From positions 62,001 through 126,000 of the forward strand of contig NZ_JAKQZG010000015.1 in the NCBI RefSeq assembly GCF_024359545.1: 64,000 nucleotides of DNA. The letters run 5' to 3'. A model generated the notes under the pieces. The model was not told where the DNA came from. It saw only the letters and a program-made list of their open reading frames with translations, and did no database searches. Below, piece by piece: positions 44,944 through 59,528 of the stretch (the stretch's first letter is position 1; each line of letters starts with the position of its first letter). Made by a program: the position numbers and the translations under genes. Source of the DNA: Jiella marina (lineage in GTDB: Bacteria > Pseudomonadota > Alphaproteobacteria > Rhizobiales > Rhizobiaceae).

Positions 44944-45273
44944 CGCGAAAGCCTTCAAAATCGAGCCGGAAACCCGCTTCCCCGGCTTGACTGTGTCTGA
45001 AGGACCGATTAGGTACGCGCCAACCGAGCCGATGTGAGGCCGAATCTTCCCGTAGACGCCACGTCCGGGAAACCGGCGCCTCAAACAAGGCTTCGTTCAA
45101 CGAGACGTCAATCTCTGGCGCATGACCGCTTCTGTGGTCCTCTGCATTCGTCCGGGCCGTCCGCAAGTGAAGCGGAACGATGGCCCGGTTTCGCGCATGG
45201 AGAACGGAAGTTCTCTCTGCGCGGAGAGACTCTCGTGTCGAACCTGGGACTGGAAGTTTTAAAGGAAGGTTGG
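44944..45273 (+). other. Intergenic region before rpsL (str operon leader)
   Basis: A 330-nt space with no supported gene. It contains a promoter candidate at 44987-45015 and a leader of about 250 nt. The rpsL frame is open upstream to 45034, but those codons are not part of S12. Confidence 0.6.
44987..45015 (+). promoter_or_regulatory. Promoter candidate for the str operon
   Basis: TTGACT at 44987-44992 and TAGGTA at 45010-45015, 17 nt apart. It is the best sigma-70 match in the gap before rpsL. Confidence 0.55.
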
Positions 45274-45645
45274 ATGCCGACCATCAACCAATTGATCCGG
45301 AAGCCGCGCGTGCGTCCCACCGAACGCAACACGGTCCCGGCCCTCGAGGCGAACCCCCAGAAGCGCGGCGTCTGCACGCGCGTCTACACGACCACGCCGA
45401 AGAAGCCGAACTCGGCGCTTCGTAAGGTCGCCAAGGTGCGTCTCGTCAACGGCTACGAAGTCATCGGCTACATTCCGGGCGAGGGCCACAATCTTCAGGA
45501 GCACTCCGTGGTGATGATCCGCGGCGGGCGCGTGAAGGACTTGCCTGGCGTGCGCTATCACATCATCCGCGGCGTTCTGGATACCCAGGGCGTGAAGAAC
45601 CGGAAGCAGCGTCGTTCGAAGTACGGCGCCAAGCGTCCGAAGTAA
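45274..45645 (+). CDS. rpsL: 30S ribosomal protein S12
   Basis: A 123-residue S12, the decoding-centre protein. ATG 45274 follows AAGGAAGG and gives the family start [10 protein letters not shown]. The streptomycin-related lysines K43 and K88 (in TPKKPN and GGRVKDLPG) are wild type. First gene of the str operon, 31 nt before rpsG. Confidence 0.98.
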   Translation: MPTINQLIRKPRVRPTERNTVPALEANPQKRGVCTRVYTTTPKKPNSALRKVAKVRLVNGYEVIGYIPGEGHNLQEHSVVMIRGGRVKDLPGVRYHIIRGVLDTQGVKNRKQRRSKYGAKRPK

Positions 45646-45664
45646 TCGACCCGCGATAAGTTGA

Positions 45665-46147
<483 letters not shown>

Positions 46148-46178
46148 TTCTGGCTTCCTTCTGAAAGGCGACGCCCCG

Positions 46179-48269
<2,091 letters not shown>

Positions 48270-48332
48270 CCAGCTTCGGTCTGAAACGGTGGGGCTCCAA
48301 GCGAGCCGAATTGAATTAAACGGAGTGGCAAG

Positions 48333-49508
<1,176 letters not shown>

Positions 49509-49518
49509 GTGACGCGTC

Positions 49519-49563
49519 AGGGCCGGCGCGCCGCGGAGTGTTCCGCCAGCGCCGGCCCTTTGC
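49519..49563 (+). terminator. Hairpin after tuf copy 2
   Basis: An 11-bp perfect stem AGGGCCGGCGC/GCGCCGGCCCT (49519-49529 and 49549-49559) with a 19-nt loop and a short T run. Likely the end of the str operon or a processing site. Confidence 0.65.
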
Positions 49564-49579
49564 CGCCGAAGGGCGGTAG

Positions 49580-49598
49580 CGGGACGAGGTCCCGTTTT
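49580..49598 (+). terminator. Short intrinsic terminator before rpsJ
   Basis: CGGGAC/GTCCCG 6-bp stem with a GAG loop followed by TTTT. It lies between the first hairpin and rpsJ and may be a second terminator or an S10-leader element. Confidence 0.6.
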
Positions 49599-49677
49599 CG
49601 AACTTGGCTGCCTTGAAAGAACAAGCGTTCGGAAAAGGGCTGGCGTGCCGGTCGCTTCCGACAGAGGACAATAGAAC

Positions 49678-49986
49678 ATGAACGGCCAGAATATCCGCAT
49701 CCGTCTGAAGGCGTTCGACCATCGGGTCCTCGACGCTTCGACGCGCGAGATCGTGTCGACGGCCAAGCGCACCGGCGCGAATGTGCGCGGGCCGATCCCG
49801 CTGCCGACGCGGATCGAGAAGTTCACGGTCAACCGCTCGCCGCACATCGACAAGAAGTCGCGCGAGCAGTTCGAAATGCGCACCCACAAGCGGCTCCTCG
49901 ACATCGTCGATCCGACGCCGCAGACGGTCGATGCGCTGATGAAGCTCGATCTCGCCGCTGGCGTTGATGTCGAGATCAAGCTCTGA
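49678..49986 (+). CDS. rpsJ: 30S ribosomal protein S10
   Basis: A 102-residue S10 ([17 protein letters not shown] start; [19 protein letters not shown] loop; C-terminal [11 protein letters not shown]-like end). It is also NusE in antitermination. First gene of the S10 operon; rplC follows after 25 nt. Confidence 0.98.
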   Translation: MNGQNIRIRLKAFDHRVLDASTREIVSTAKRTGANVRGPIPLPTRIEKFTVNRSPHIDKKSREQFEMRTHKRLLDIVDPTPQTVDALMKLDLAAGVDVEIKL

Positions 49987-50011
49987 TCCGAGCACGGGAA
50001 GGATAACGCCC

Positions 50012-50737
50012 ATGCGTTCAGGTGTGATTGCACAGAAGGTCGGCATGACCCGCGTCTACAACGACGCCGGCGAGCATGTTCCGGTCACCGTCCTGAAGGT
50101 CGAGAACCTGCAGGTCGTCGCCCAGCGGACCGCTGAGAAGAACGGCTACACTGCCGTTCAGCTCGGTGCGGGTCTCGCCAAGGTGAAGAACACGTCCAAG
50201 GCCATGCGCGGCGTCTTCGCGCAGGCCTCGGTCGAGCCCAAGCGCAAGCTCGTCGAGTTTCGCGTCTCCGAAGACAACATGATCGACGTCGGGTCCGAGA
50301 TCACCGCCGATCATTTCGTCGCCGGACAGATGGTCGACGTGACCGGGACCTCCATCGGTAAGGGTTTTGCCGGTGCGATGAAGCGGCACAATTTCGGCGG
50401 TCTGCGCGCCACCCACGGCGTATCCGTTTCGCACCGTTCGCACGGTTCGACCGGTCAGCGCCAGGATCCCGGCAAGGTCTTCAAGAACAAGAAGATGGCC
50501 GGTCACATGGGCCAGGTGCGGGTGACCACCCAGAACCTGGAGATCGTCCGCACGGATCCCGAAAAGGGCCTGATCCTCGTGCGCGGCGCCGTGCCGGGCT
50601 CGAAGGGCGGTTGGATCGAGATTCGCGACGCCGTGAAGGCTTCGCTGCCGGAGAACGCGCCGAAGCCGGCCGCGCTCCGCGGTGCAGCCGATGGGGCGGC
50701 GCAGGCCGAAGCGGCCGAGACCGAGGGTGCTGAGTAA
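50012..50737 (+). CDS. rplC: 50S ribosomal protein L3
   Basis: A 241-residue L3. The frame is open from 49964, but ATG 50012 after GAAGGA gives the family start [16 protein letters not shown]. The central [20 protein letters not shown] loop that reaches the peptidyl-transferase centre is intact. The C terminus has an Ala/Glu-rich extension usual in alphaproteobacteria. Its stop overlaps the rplD start by 1 nt. Confidence 0.97.
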   Translation: MRSGVIAQKVGMTRVYNDAGEHVPVTVLKVENLQVVAQRTAEKNGYTAVQLGAGLAKVKNTSKAMRGVFAQASVEPKRKLVEFRVSEDNMIDVGSEITADHFVAGQMVDVTGTSIGKGFAGAMKRHNFGGLRATHGVSVSHRSHGSTGQRQDPGKVFKNKKMAGHMGQVRVTTQNLEIVRTDPEKGLILVRGAVPGSKGGWIEIRDAVKASLPENAPKPAALRGAADGAAQAEAAETEGAE

Positions 50738-51357
50738 TGGATATCACGATCAAAAGCCTCGACGGGTCGGACGCCGGCAAGGCGACCCTCGCCGACGACA
50801 TCTTCGGTCTGGAGCCGCGCGACGACATTCTCCAGCGCATGGTGCGCTGGCAGCTTGCCAAGCGCCAGCAGGGCACGCATCAGTCGCTCGGCCGTTCGGA
50901 GATCGCCCGGACTGGCGCGAAGCTCTACCGGCAGAAGGGCACCGGTCGTGCCCGTCACGGCTCGGCCCGCGCTCCGCAGTTCCGCGGCGGCGGCAAGGCC
51001 CACGGCCCTGTGTCGCGGAGCCATGCCCACGACCTTCCCAAGAAGGTGCGGGCGCTGGCGCTGAAGCACGCCCTTTCGGCCAAGGCGAAGTCCGGCGGTC
51101 TCATCATCGTCGACGAGCTGAAGTCGGCCGAGGCCAAGACCAAGGCGACCGCGAAGCAGTTCGCTGATCTGGGTCTTGCCAATGCGCTGATCATCGGCGG
51201 CGCGGAGATCGACGAGAACTTCTCGCGGTCGGCGCGCAACATTCCGCACATCGACGTCCTGCCGGTTCAGGGCATCAATGTTTACGACATTCTGCGCCGC
51301 CAGACGCTGGTTCTGTCCAAGGCGGCCGTCGAAGCTCTCGAGGAGCGGTTCAAATGA
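50737..51357 (+). CDS. rplD: 50S ribosomal protein L4
   Basis: A 206-residue L4 with the long tunnel loop ([20 protein letters not shown]). L4 in enterobacteria represses its own operon. Start overlaps the rplC stop (TAATG) and its stop overlaps rplW by 4 nt. Confidence 0.98.
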   Translation: MDITIKSLDGSDAGKATLADDIFGLEPRDDILQRMVRWQLAKRQQGTHQSLGRSEIARTGAKLYRQKGTGRARHGSARAPQFRGGGKAHGPVSRSHAHDLPKKVRALALKHALSAKAKSGGLIIVDELKSAEAKTKATAKQFADLGLANALIIGGAEIDENFSRSARNIPHIDVLPVQGINVYDILRRQTLVLSKAAVEALEERFK

Positions 51358-51647
51358 CCGATCTGCGCCATTACGACGTCATCACCTCGCCGGTGATCAC
51401 CGAGAAGTCGACGCTGCAGTCGGAATCGAACCAGGTCGTCTTCAACGTTCCGAAGACGGCGACGAAGCCCGAGATCAAGGCGGCAGTCGAGAACCTGTTC
51501 AACGTCAAGGTCGCCGCTGTGAACACGCTGGTTCGCAAGGGCAAGGTCAAGCGCTTCCGCGGTCGGATTGGTCGCCAGAGCGACAAGAAGAAAGCCGTCG
51601 TGACGCTGGCCGAGGGCCAGTCCATCGACGTCTCGACCGGACTCTGA
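51354..51647 (+). CDS. rplW: 50S ribosomal protein L23
   Basis: A 97-residue L23 ([35 protein letters not shown]). It lies at the tunnel exit and docks trigger factor and SRP. ATGA overlap with rplD. Confidence 0.98.
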   Translation: MTDLRHYDVITSPVITEKSTLQSESNQVVFNVPKTATKPEIKAAVENLFNVKVAAVNTLVRKGKVKRFRGRIGRQSDKKKAVVTLAEGQSIDVSTGL

Positions 51648-51669
51648 GCGGGACCGGAGGAATAGGCAC

Positions 51670-52506
51670 ATGGCACTGAAGAATTTCAAGCCGAACACGC
51701 CGAGCCAGCGTCAGCTGGTCATCGTCGACCGTTCGGGCCTCCACAAGGGCAAGCCGGTCAAGCATCTGACCGAGGGCCTGTCGCAGAAGGGTGGCCGCAA
51801 CAACACCGGCCGCGTGACAGCCCGCTATCAGGGTGGTGGTCACAAGCGCACCTACCGCATCGTCGACTTCAAGCGTCGCAAGCTCGACGTTGAAGGCATC
51901 GTCGAGCGGATCGAATACGATCCGAACCGGACGGCGTTCATCGCCCTGGTCAAGTATTCCGATGGCGAGCTGGCCTACATCCTGGCTCCGCAGCGTCTTT
52001 CGGCGGGCGACACGGTCGTCGCCGGCATGTCCGGCGTCGACGTGAAGCCGGGCAATGCGATGCCGCTTTCGGCGATCCCGGTCGGCACCATCATCCACAA
52101 TGTGGAAATGAAGCCGGAGAAGGGTGGTCAGATCGCGCGCTCGGCCGGGTCCTACGCACAGCTCGTCGGCCGTGACCAGGGCATGGCGATCCTGCGCCTG
52201 AACTCGGGCGAACAGCGCCTGGTGCCGTCGAACTGTTTTGCAACGGTCGGTGCTGTGTCGAACCCCGACCACGGCAACATCAACAACGGCAAGGCGGGCC
52301 GCTCGCGCTGGCTCGGCAAGCGGCCGCATGTTCGCGGCGTTGCGATGAACCCGGTCGACCACCCGCACGGTGGCGGTGAAGGCCGCACCTCCGGCGGCCG
52401 CCATCCGGTGAGCCCCTGGGGCAAGCCGACCAAGGGCAAGCGCACGCGCCAGAACAAGGCGACCGACAAGTTCATCATGCGCTCGCGCCATCAGCGCAAG
52501 AAGTAA
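51670..52506 (+). CDS. rplB: 50S ribosomal protein L2
   Basis: A 278-residue L2 with [21 protein letters not shown] and the C-terminal [18 protein letters not shown] segment near the peptidyl-transferase centre. Located 22 nt after rplW and 11 nt before rpsS. Confidence 0.98.
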   Translation: MALKNFKPNTPSQRQLVIVDRSGLHKGKPVKHLTEGLSQKGGRNNTGRVTARYQGGGHKRTYRIVDFKRRKLDVEGIVERIEYDPNRTAFIALVKYSDGELAYILAPQRLSAGDTVVAGMSGVDVKPGNAMPLSAIPVGTIIHNVEMKPEKGGQIARSAGSYAQLVGRDQGMAILRLNSGEQRLVPSNCFATVGAVSNPDHGNINNGKAGRSRWLGKRPHVRGVAMNPVDHPHGGGEGRTSGGRHPVSPWGKPTKGKRTRQNKATDKFIMRSRHQRKK

Positions 52507-52517
52507 GGAAAGCTCTC

Positions 52518-52796
52518 ATGGCACGTTCTGTCTGGAAGGGCCCGTTCGTCGATGGCTTTCTTCTGAAGAAGGCCGACAAGGCCCGTTCGAGCGGTCGCAA
52601 CGACGTCATCAAGATTTGGAGCCGTCGCTCGACCATTTTGCCGCAATTCGTCGGCCTGACCTTCGGCGTCTACAACGGTTCCAAGCATGTTCCGGTGTCG
52701 GTGAACGAGGACATGGTCGGACACAAGTTCGGCGAGTTCGCACCGACCCGCACCTATTACGGCCACGGCGCCGACAAGAAGGCGAAGAGGAAGTAA
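52518..52796 (+). CDS. rpsS: 30S ribosomal protein S19
   Basis: A 92-residue S19 ([37 protein letters not shown]). It binds the head of the small subunit with S13. Located 3 nt before rplV. Confidence 0.98.
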   Translation: MARSVWKGPFVDGFLLKKADKARSSGRNDVIKIWSRRSTILPQFVGLTFGVYNGSKHVPVSVNEDMVGHKFGEFAPTRTYYGHGADKKAKRK

Positions 52797-52799
52797 ACC

Positions 52800-53189
52800 A
52801 TGGGCAAGGCGAAAGCCGAGCGTCGGCTGTCGGACAACGAGGCGAAGGCTGTCGCCCGTTCCATCCGCGTCAGCCCGCAGAAACTCAATCTCGTCGCGCA
52901 GCTGATCCGCGGCAAGAAGGTCGACACGGCGCTGGCCGAACTGACCTTCTCGCGCAAGCGGATCGCCGAGACGGTGAAGAAGACGTTGGAAAGCGCAATC
53001 GCCAACGCCGAGAACAACCATGATCTCGACGTCGATTCGCTGGTGGTTGCCGAGGCTTACGTGGGCAAGTCGATCACCATGAAGCGCTTCCATGCCCGCG
53101 GTCGCGGTCGTGCGAGCCGGGTGGAGAAGCCCTTCGCGCATCTGACCATCGTCGTGCGCGAAGTCGAGGAAATCGAGGAGGCCGCGTAA
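52800..53189 (+). CDS. rplV: 50S ribosomal protein L22
   Basis: A 129-residue L22 with the tunnel hairpin region ([20 protein letters not shown]), where macrolide-resistance changes occur; no obvious change is seen. Stop and the rpsC start share one base (TAATG). Confidence 0.98.
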   Translation: MGKAKAERRLSDNEAKAVARSIRVSPQKLNLVAQLIRGKKVDTALAELTFSRKRIAETVKKTLESAIANAENNHDLDVDSLVVAEAYVGKSITMKRFHARGRGRASRVEKPFAHLTIVVREVEEIEEAA

Positions 53190-53896
53190 TGGGTCAGAAA
53201 GTCAATCCGACCGGCCTCAGGCTCGGCATCAATCGGACCTGGGATTCGCGCTGGTTCGCGGACAAGGCCGAGTATGGCCAGCTGCTGCACGAAGACCTGA
53301 AGATCCGCAATTACCTCTTGAAGGAACTCAAGCAGGCTGCGGTTTCCAAGGTCGTCATCGAGCGCCCGCATAAAAAGTGCCGGATCACCATCCACTCGGC
53401 TCGTCCGGGTATTGTGATCGGCAAGAAGGGTGCCGACATTGAGAAGCTGCGTCGCAAGCTGACGCAGATGACCAAGGCCGAGACGCACATCAACATCGTC
53501 GAGGTGCGCAAGCCCGAGACCGATGCGACCCTGGTCGCCCAGTCGATCGCTCAGCAGCTGGAGCGCCGCGTGGCGTTCCGCCGGGCGATGAAGCGGGCGG
53601 TTCAGTCTGCGATGCGCCTCGGGGCCGAAGGCATCCGTATCAATTGCGGCGGCCGTCTCGGCGGCGCGGAAATCGCGCGCACCGAGTGGTACCGCGAGGG
53701 CCGGGTGCCGCTGCATACGCTTCGTGCGGATATCGACTACGGCACGGCCGAAGCCGAGACCGCCTACGGCATCTGCGGCGTCAAGGTTTGGATCTTCAAG
53801 GGCGAGATCCTCGAACACGATCCGATGGCTGCCGAGCGGCGTCAGGTCGAGGGCGAGGGCAATCAGGGCGGCGGTCGCCGTCGCGAGCACGCCTGA
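53189..53896 (+). CDS. rpsC: 30S ribosomal protein S3
   Basis: A 235-residue S3: start [22 protein letters not shown] domain [14 protein letters not shown], and C-terminal domain [20 protein letters not shown]. It lines the mRNA entry site. The C-terminal tail is Gly/Arg-rich. Confidence 0.98.
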   Translation: MGQKVNPTGLRLGINRTWDSRWFADKAEYGQLLHEDLKIRNYLLKELKQAAVSKVVIERPHKKCRITIHSARPGIVIGKKGADIEKLRRKLTQMTKAETHINIVEVRKPETDATLVAQSIAQQLERRVAFRRAMKRAVQSAMRLGAEGIRINCGGRLGGAEIARTEWYREGRVPLHTLRADIDYGTAEAETAYGICGVKVWIFKGEILEHDPMAAERRQVEGEGNQGGGRRREHA

Positions 53897-53923
53897 GCGC
53901 CTTTAGAATTCGGAGTTTAGAAG

Positions 53924-54337
53924 ATGCTGCAGCCAAAGCGCACCAAATACCGCAAGGCGTTCAAGGGACGCATTCACGGTGCGGCGAAGGGCGGGACCGC
54001 GTTGAATTTCGGCGCCTATGGTCTGAAGGCCCTTGAGCCGGATCGGGTCACCGCCCGGCAGATCGAGGCCGCTCGCCGCGCCATTACGCGTCAGATGAAG
54101 CGTCAGGGCCGTGTGTGGATCCGGATCTTCCCGGACCTTCCCGTGACCTCGAAGCCGACCGAAGTTCGAATGGGTAAGGGCAAGGGTTCCGTCGACTACT
54201 GGGCCGCCCGGGTTCATCCCGGCCGCGTCATGTTCGAGATCGACGGCGTTCCCGAGGACATCGCCCGCGAGGCCCTGCGCCTCGGTGCCGCGAAGCTGTC
54301 GGTTCGTACGCGCTTCATCCAGCGCATCGCCGAATAA
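53924..54337 (+). CDS. rplP: 50S ribosomal protein L16
   Basis: A 137-residue L16 ([39 protein letters not shown]). It helps shape the A-site tRNA and 5S contact. Located 27 nt after rpsC. Confidence 0.98.
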   Translation: MLQPKRTKYRKAFKGRIHGAAKGGTALNFGAYGLKALEPDRVTARQIEAARRAITRQMKRQGRVWIRIFPDLPVTSKPTEVRMGKGKGSVDYWAARVHPGRVMFEIDGVPEDIAREALRLGAAKLSVRTRFIQRIAE

Positions 54338-54349
54338 GGAGAGTTTGAC

Positions 54350-54550
54350 GTGAAAGCTTCCGACGTCAGAGCCATGACCCAGGACGAACTCACCGACGAG
54401 CTCGCCAAGCTGAAGAAAGAGCAGTTCAATCTGCGTTTCCAGCAGGCCACGGGTCAGCTCGAAAACACCGCGCGCGTCAGGCAGGTTCGGCGTGACATCG
54501 CCCGGATCAAGACGATTGCCCGCGCCAAGGCGGACACCGCCAAGGCCTAA
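54350..54550 (+). CDS. rpmC: 50S ribosomal protein L29
   Basis: A 66-residue L29 with a GTG start at 54350 ([17 protein letters not shown]) and the [18 protein letters not shown] helix hairpin. It lies at the tunnel exit beside L23. A ribosome site GGAGAG is 7-12 nt upstream. Confidence 0.97.
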   Translation: MKASDVRAMTQDELTDELAKLKKEQFNLRFQQATGQLENTARVRQVRRDIARIKTIARAKADTAKA

Positions 54551-54561
54551 AGGACGAGACA

Positions 54562-54813
54562 ATGCCGAAACGCATTCTGCAAGGGACTGTCGTCTCCGAC
54601 AAGAACGACAAGACGGTGGTTGTGCTGGTGGAACGCCGTTTCACCCACCCGCTGTTCAAGAAGACGGTGCGCCGCTCCAAGAAGTACAAGGCGCATGACG
54701 AAGCCAACCAGTACAAGGTCGGCGATATCGTCTCCATCCAGGAATCTCGTCCGATTTCGAAGGACAAGAACTGGGTCGTCGTTGCGACGGAAACGGCCCA
54801 AGCGGCAAGTTGA
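54562..54813 (+). CDS. rpsQ: 30S ribosomal protein S17
   Basis: An 83-residue S17 ([33 protein letters not shown]). A 65-nt gap then leads to rplN. Confidence 0.98.
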   Translation: MPKRILQGTVVSDKNDKTVVVLVERRFTHPLFKKTVRRSKKYKAHDEANQYKVGDIVSIQESRPISKDKNWVVVATETAQAAS

Positions 54814-54878
54814 ACATCATCGCCGGTCCCGCGCCGAACAGGCGCTTTCCGGCGGCAAGCTTTTGAAGGCGGCCTGAC

Positions 54879-55247
54879 ATGATTCAGATGCAAACAAACC
54901 TCGACGTCGCGGACAATTCCGGCGCGCGTCGTGTCATGTGCATCAAGGTTCTGGGCGGCTCGAAGCGGAAATACGCCTCGGTCGGCGACGTCATCGTCGT
55001 GTCCGTCAAGGAGGCGATCCCGCGTGGCCGCGTCAAGAAGGGCGACGTGATGAAGGCCGTGGTGGTTCGTACCGCCAAGGACATCCGTCGCGCCGACGGT
55101 TCGGTGATTCGGTTCGATTCGAACGCCGCCGTCCTGATCGACAACAAGAAGGAGCCGATCGGCACTCGTATCTTCGGGCCGGTTCCCCGCGAACTTCGCG
55201 GCAAGAACCACATGAAGATCGTGTCGCTCGCCCCCGAGGTTCTTTAA
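54879..55247 (+). CDS. rplN: 50S ribosomal protein L14
   Basis: A 122-residue L14 ([40 protein letters not shown]). It contacts L19 and the subunit interface. First gene of the classical spc operon, though here no separate promoter or terminator is visible before it. Confidence 0.98.
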   Translation: MIQMQTNLDVADNSGARRVMCIKVLGGSKRKYASVGDVIVVSVKEAIPRGRVKKGDVMKAVVVRTAKDIRRADGSVIRFDSNAAVLIDNKKEPIGTRIFGPVPRELRGKNHMKIVSLAPEVL

Positions 55248-55261
55248 GAGGAGAGCGGACG

Positions 55262-55576
55262 ATGCAGAAGATCCGCAAGGGCGACACGGTCGTCGTGCTC
55301 GCCGGCAAGGACAAGGGCCGGTCGGGTGAAGTCATTCAGGTGATGCCGAAGGACGATCGCGCTTTGGTGCGCGGCGTGAACATGGTCAAGCGCCATCAGC
55401 GCCAGACGGCTTCCCAGGAAGCCGGCATCGTCAACAAGGAAGCCCCGATCCACCTGTCGAATCTGGCCGTCGCCGATCCGAAGGACGGCAAGGTGACCCG
55501 TATCGGCATCAAGACTCTCGAAGACGGCACCAAGGTGCGCGTCGCCAAGCGTTCGGGGGAACAGATCAATGGCTGA
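55262..55576 (+). CDS. rplX: 50S ribosomal protein L24
   Basis: A 104-residue L24. The frame opens further upstream inside rplN, but ATG 55262 gives the family start [20 protein letters not shown] after AGGAGAG. It nucleates 50S assembly. Overlaps rplE by 8 nt. Confidence 0.97.
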   Translation: MQKIRKGDTVVVLAGKDKGRSGEVIQVMPKDDRALVRGVNMVKRHQRQTASQEAGIVNKEAPIHLSNLAVADPKDGKVTRIGIKTLEDGTKVRVAKRSGEQING

Positions 55577-56132
55577 AGCCGCCACCTACGAACCGCGCCT
55601 GAAGCGCGTTTATCGCGATGACATTCGCAAGGCCCTGCAGGAAGAGTTCTCCTACGAGAACAACATGCAGGTTCCGCGTCTGGACAAGATCGTGATCAAT
55701 ATGGGCGTCGGTGAAGCCACCGGCGATTCCAAGAAGCCGACCACGGCGGCCGAGGACCTGGCGCGCATTGCCGGCCAGAAGCCGGTGATCACCCGCGCCT
55801 CGAAGTCGATTGCCGGCTTCAAGGTCCGCGAGGGCATGCCGATCGGCTGCAAGGTCACGCTTCGCCGCGAACGCATGTACGAGTTTCTGGATCGTCTGAT
55901 CCAGATCGCACTGCCGCGTGTCCGCGACTTCCGCGGCCTGAACCCCAAGAGCTTCGATGGCCGCGGCAACTTCGCCATGGGCATCAAGGAGCACATCGTG
56001 TTCCCCGAGATCAACTACGACAAGGTTGATCAGATGTGGGGCATGGACATCATCGTCTGTACGACGGCCAAGACCGACGAGGAAGCACGCGCCCTTCTCA
56101 AGGCGTTCAACTTCCCCTTCCGTCAGAACTGA
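55569..56132 (+). CDS. rplE: 50S ribosomal protein L5
   Basis: A 187-residue L5 ([50 protein letters not shown]). It binds 5S rRNA and bridges to the small subunit. Confidence 0.98.
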   Translation: MAEAATYEPRLKRVYRDDIRKALQEEFSYENNMQVPRLDKIVINMGVGEATGDSKKPTTAAEDLARIAGQKPVITRASKSIAGFKVREGMPIGCKVTLRRERMYEFLDRLIQIALPRVRDFRGLNPKSFDGRGNFAMGIKEHIVFPEINYDKVDQMWGMDIIVCTTAKTDEEARALLKAFNFPFRQN

Positions 56133-56166
56133 AGCCTGTAACGGCAGACGAGCAAAGGACGATAGA

Positions 56167-56472
56167 ATGGCCAAGAAGGGCATGATCGAACAGAACAAGC
56201 ACCGCGAAAAGCTGGTGGCGAAGTACGCCGCCAAGCGGGCTGCTCTGAAGGCGATTACCAAGAACGGCGAGCTTCCGATGGAAGAGCGGTTCAAGGCGCA
56301 GCTCGAGCTCGCCGAACTGCCGCGCAACGGTTCGAAGGTGCGCATCCGCAATCGCTGCGAAGTGACGGGGCGTCCGCGCGCCTACTATCGCAAGCTCAAG
56401 ATGAGCCGTATCGCGCTCCGGGAACTCGGCAATAACGGCCAGATCCCCGGCATCGTGAAGTCGAGCTGGTAA
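56167..56472 (+). CDS. rpsN: 30S ribosomal protein S14
   Basis: A 101-residue S14. ATG 56167 gives the family start [16 protein letters not shown]. It is the longer, zinc-free type: the zinc CxxC pairs of the short form are absent. [20 protein letters not shown] is the conserved rRNA-binding end. Confidence 0.98.
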   Translation: MAKKGMIEQNKHREKLVAKYAAKRAALKAITKNGELPMEERFKAQLELAELPRNGSKVRIRNRCEVTGRPRAYYRKLKMSRIALRELGNNGQIPGIVKSSW

Positions 56473-56483
56473 GGAGGTTCGTC

Positions 56484-56882
56484 ATGTCGATGTCTGATCC
56501 GCTCGGCGATATGCTGACGCGCATCCGCAATGCGGTCATGCGTAACAAGTCCTCGGTTTCCACGCCCGCTTCCAAGCTGCGCGGCCGTGTGCTCGACGTT
56601 CTCAAGGACGAAGGGTATATCCGGGGCTACACGCACACCGATTTCGGCAACGGCAAGTCCGAGTTCGAGATCGAGCTGAAGTATTACGAAGGCCAGCCGG
56701 TCATCCGCGAGATTGCGCGCGTGTCCAAGCCGGGTCGCCGCGTCTATGTGTCGGCCAAGACGATCCCGCAGGTCGCCAATGGCCTGGGCATTTCGGTGCT
56801 TTCGACGCCGAAGGGCGTGATGGCCGATCATAGTGCGCGTGAACACAATGTGGGGGGCGAGGTTCTCTGCCAGATCTTCTGA
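56484..56882 (+). CDS. rpsH: 30S ribosomal protein S8
   Basis: A 132-residue S8 ([38 protein letters not shown]). ATG 56484 follows an AAGGAGG site. In E. coli S8 represses the spc operon. A 148-nt gap to rplF follows, longer than others here. Confidence 0.98.
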   Translation: MSMSDPLGDMLTRIRNAVMRNKSSVSTPASKLRGRVLDVLKDEGYIRGYTHTDFGNGKSEFEIELKYYEGQPVIREIARVSKPGRRVYVSAKTIPQVANGLGISVLSTPKGVMADHSAREHNVGGEVLCQIF

Positions 56883-57030
56883 TCGGGCAGGCACCATGCC
56901 TTGGGAAGGATCGAGGCGCGACCGGGTTCGCGCGTCGATCCGTTTCCTGTAATTGAGCCGAGCATGATCCCGCTCGCGGCCTTGGGCCAAGCAGAACGGG
57001 TTTCATGCCTGAAACGGACAGGGTTTCGAA

Positions 57031-57564
57031 ATGTCTCGTATTGGTAAGAAGCCGGTCGCCATTCCCGATGGCGTTACCGCCACGGTCGAAGGGCAGACGG
57101 TCAAGGCCAAGGGTCCCAAGGGCGAGCTCTCCTTCGTCGTGAACGACGAGGTTCTGGTCAAGCTTGATGAAGGGGCGATCAAGGTCGACCCGCGCGATCA
57201 GAGCAAGCAGGCCCTGTCAAAATGGGGCATGTCGCGCACGATGATCTCCAACATCCTCAACGGGGTGAAGACCGGCTTCGAGAAGAAGCTCGAGATCAGC
57301 GGCGTGGGTTATCGCGCCGCGATGCAGGGCAAGAACCTGCAGCTTTCGCTGGGCTTTTCGCACGAGGTCGTCTACCAGACGCCGGAAGGCATCCAGATCC
57401 AGGTCCCCAAGCCGACCGAGATCGTCGTGTCGGGAATCGACAAGCAGCGCGTGGGCCAGGTCGCGTCCGAGATCCGCGAATATCGCTCTCCCGAGCCCTA
57501 CAAGGGCAAGGGCGTGAAATACGCGAACGAGACCATCGTTCGCAAGGAAGGCAAGAAGAAGTAA
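57031..57564 (+). CDS. rplF: 50S ribosomal protein L6
   Basis: A 177-residue L6 ([60 protein letters not shown]). It supports the factor-binding region of 50S. Confidence 0.98.
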   Translation: MSRIGKKPVAIPDGVTATVEGQTVKAKGPKGELSFVVNDEVLVKLDEGAIKVDPRDQSKQALSKWGMSRTMISNILNGVKTGFEKKLEISGVGYRAAMQGKNLQLSLGFSHEVVYQTPEGIQIQVPKPTEIVVSGIDKQRVGQVASEIREYRSPEPYKGKGVKYANETIVRKEGKKK

Positions 57565-57572
57565 GGTCCGTC

Positions 57573-57935
57573 ATGGCTACTCCGAAGGAATCGCTCCGGC
57601 GCCGTGCTTCGCGCATCCGCCGCTCATTGAAGAAGGTGGCGAATGGCCGTCCGCGGCTGTCCGTTCATCGCTCTTCCAAGAATATCTATGCCCAGGTCAT
57701 CGACGACGAAGCGGGCCGCACGCTGGCCGCCGCATCGTCGCTTGAGCCGTCGCTGCGCGGCGAGTTGAAGACCGGTGCCGACGTTGCCGCTGCGGCTGCT
57801 GTCGGCAAGCTCGTCGCCGAGCGCGCGAAGGAAGCCGGTGTCACCGACGTCGTTTTCGATCGCGGCGCGTTCATCTATCACGGCCGGGTCAAGGCCGTTG
57901 CCGATTCGGCCCGCGAGGCCGGTCTGAACTTCTAG
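57573..57935 (+). CDS. rplR: 50S ribosomal protein L18
   Basis: A 120-residue L18 that binds 5S rRNA ([40 protein letters not shown]). The frame runs in from rplF; ATG 57573, 8 nt after the rplF stop, is the family start. A perfect hairpin follows the stop. Confidence 0.97.
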   Translation: MATPKESLRRRASRIRRSLKKVANGRPRLSVHRSSKNIYAQVIDDEAGRTLAAASSLEPSLRGELKTGADVAAAAAVGKLVAERAKEAGVTDVVFDRGAFIYHGRVKAVADSAREAGLNF

Positions 57936-57953
57936 GAGTTCGACAAGTTTCCG

Positions 57954-57980
57954 ACACGGCGGGCAAAACCCGCCGTGTTT
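57954..57980 (+). terminator. Internal terminator-like hairpin, rplR-rpsE
   Basis: A perfect 10-bp stem ACACGGCGGG/CCCGCCGTGT with a CAAAA loop, followed by TT and then CGC. It lies within the spc operon and could cause partial termination or RNA processing. Confidence 0.65.
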
Positions 57981-58043
57981 CGCTGCGGCCTGCAACGTCT
58001 GGCCGTTCCCTGGACGCCTCCGGAAAAGAACAAGGACTAGGAT

Positions 58044-58628
58044 ATGGCGCCTCGTAATGACCGCAATGATCGGCGTGACGATCATGACGACGGGTTTGTC
58101 GACAAGCTCGTTCACATCAACCGCGTCGCCAAGGTGGTGAAGGGCGGCCGTCGATTCGGCTTCGCCGCGCTCGTCGTCGTCGGCGATTTGAAGGGCCGGG
58201 TCGGTTTCGGCCATGGCAAGGCGCGCGAAGTGCCCGAGGCGATCCGCAAGGCGACGGAAGCCGCCAAGCGCGATCTGATCTTCGTGCCGCTGCGCGATGC
58301 CCGCACGCTGCACCATGACGTGACCGGCCGCCACGGCGCTGGCAAGGTCATTCTGCGCGCGGCCGAGGCCGGTACGGGTATCATCGCCGGTGGCCCGATG
58401 CGTGCGGTGTTCGAGGCGGTCGGCATGCATGACGTGGTCGCGAAGTCGCTTGGCACGTCGAACCCCTACAACATGGTTCGTGCCACGTTCGACGCGTTGA
58501 AGAACGCCACCCATCCGAAGGACGTCGCGGCTCGTCGCGGCATCAAGTATTCGACGCTGCAGGCTCGCCGCCGCGAGGGTGGTGCCGCCGCGCAGGCGCC
58601 CGCCGAAGAAGCCGCCGCAGCCGAGTAA
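58044..58628 (+). CDS. rpsE: 30S ribosomal protein S5
   Basis: A 194-residue S5 ([20 protein letters not shown] with the spectinomycin loop region; [19 protein letters not shown]; an Ala/Glu-rich C-terminal tail). The loop appears wild type. Located 108 nt after rplR and 38 nt before rpmD. Confidence 0.98.
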   Translation: MAPRNDRNDRRDDHDDGFVDKLVHINRVAKVVKGGRRFGFAALVVVGDLKGRVGFGHGKAREVPEAIRKATEAAKRDLIFVPLRDARTLHHDVTGRHGAGKVILRAAEAGTGIIAGGPMRAVFEAVGMHDVVAKSLGTSNPYNMVRATFDALKNATHPKDVAARRGIKYSTLQARRREGGAAAQAPAEEAAAAE

Positions 58629-58666
58629 TCCGGCTTTCCGCGCTATTGTTTGAAGGAGCCAAAACC

Positions 58667-58870
58667 ATGGCCAAGAGCAAGACTGCCGGCAAGACGGTTA
58701 CCGTCGAGCAGATCGGCAGCCCTATCCGCCGCCCGAAGGATCAGCGTCAGACGCTGGTGGGTCTCGGATTGGGCAAGATGAACCGGCGCCGTACCCTGGA
58801 AGATACGCCGGCCGTTCGCGGAATGATCGCGAAGGTCTCCCATATGGTGCGAGTCGTCGAGGAGGCGTAA
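58667..58870 (+). CDS. rpmD: 50S ribosomal protein L30
   Basis: A 67-residue L30 ([39 protein letters not shown]). ATG 58667 follows GAAGGAGCC and is the family start; an earlier in-frame start at 58646 has no role. Confidence 0.97.
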   Translation: MAKSKTAGKTVTVEQIGSPIRRPKDQRQTLVGLGLGKMNRRRTLEDTPAVRGMIAKVSHMVRVVEEA

Positions 58871-58987
58871 TCCGCCTTCGGAAGCTGCAGTGGCTCGGTC
58901 CTTGGAGGGCCGCCAATCAGCGAATCTCATTTGCCAGGCCGTTCGGGCGCTCCGTGTGAGCGGCAGCCGCGGCCAAGGAGAACGGAC

Positions 58988-59464
58988 ATGAAACTCAACG
59001 AGCTTTCCGACAAGGAGGGCGCCACCCACTCCCGCAAGCGCGTCGGTCGCGGCATCGGTTCGGGCCGTGGCAAGACTGGTGGTCGGGGCGTCAAGGGTCA
59101 GAAGTCGCGCTCGGGCGTTGCCGTCAACGCCTTCGAGGGCGGTCAGATGCCGCTTTATCGGCGTCTGCCGAAGCGTGGCTTCGTCAACATCTTCGCCAAG
59201 GATTACAATGTCGTGTCGGTCGGGCGCCTGCAGCAGGCTGTCGACGCCGGTCGGCTCGACGCGAGCGCGCCGATCGATCTGGCGACGCTGGTCGAAGCGG
59301 GCATCGTCCGCCGTCCCAAGGATGGCGTTCGTCTCCTCGGCGACGGCGATCTGTCCGCCAAGCTGACCCTCACCGTCGCGGGCGCCTCCAAGTCGGCGGT
59401 CGCGAAGGTCGAGAAGGCCGGGGGTTCGGTGACGACGACGGCACCGGCGAAGGCGGCCGAGTAA
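58988..59464 (+). CDS. rplO: 50S ribosomal protein L15
   Basis: A 158-residue L15 ([40 protein letters not shown]; a C-terminal Ala/Lys tail). ATG 58988 is chosen over an earlier in-frame start. A strong terminator-like hairpin follows before secY. Confidence 0.97.
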   Translation: MKLNELSDKEGATHSRKRVGRGIGSGRGKTGGRGVKGQKSRSGVAVNAFEGGQMPLYRRLPKRGFVNIFAKDYNVVSVGRLQQAVDAGRLDASAPIDLATLVEAGIVRRPKDGVRLLGDGDLSAKLTLTVAGASKSAVAKVEKAGGSVTTTAPAKAAE

Positions 59465-59498
59465 GCGTCAGCTTCTCGAAACCCATATCAATGCATCA

Positions 59499-59528
59499 CG
59501 GTCGGCCGCTTATGCGGCCGATCGTTTT
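59499..59528 (+). terminator. Intrinsic terminator between rplO and secY
   Basis: An 11-bp stem (CGGTCGGCCGC with GCGGCCGATCG, one G-T pair) and TTAT loop followed by TTTT. It separates secY-adk from the ribosomal genes in a 255-nt gap, suggesting secY has its own promoter in 59530-59719, although I could not see a strong one. Confidence 0.8.
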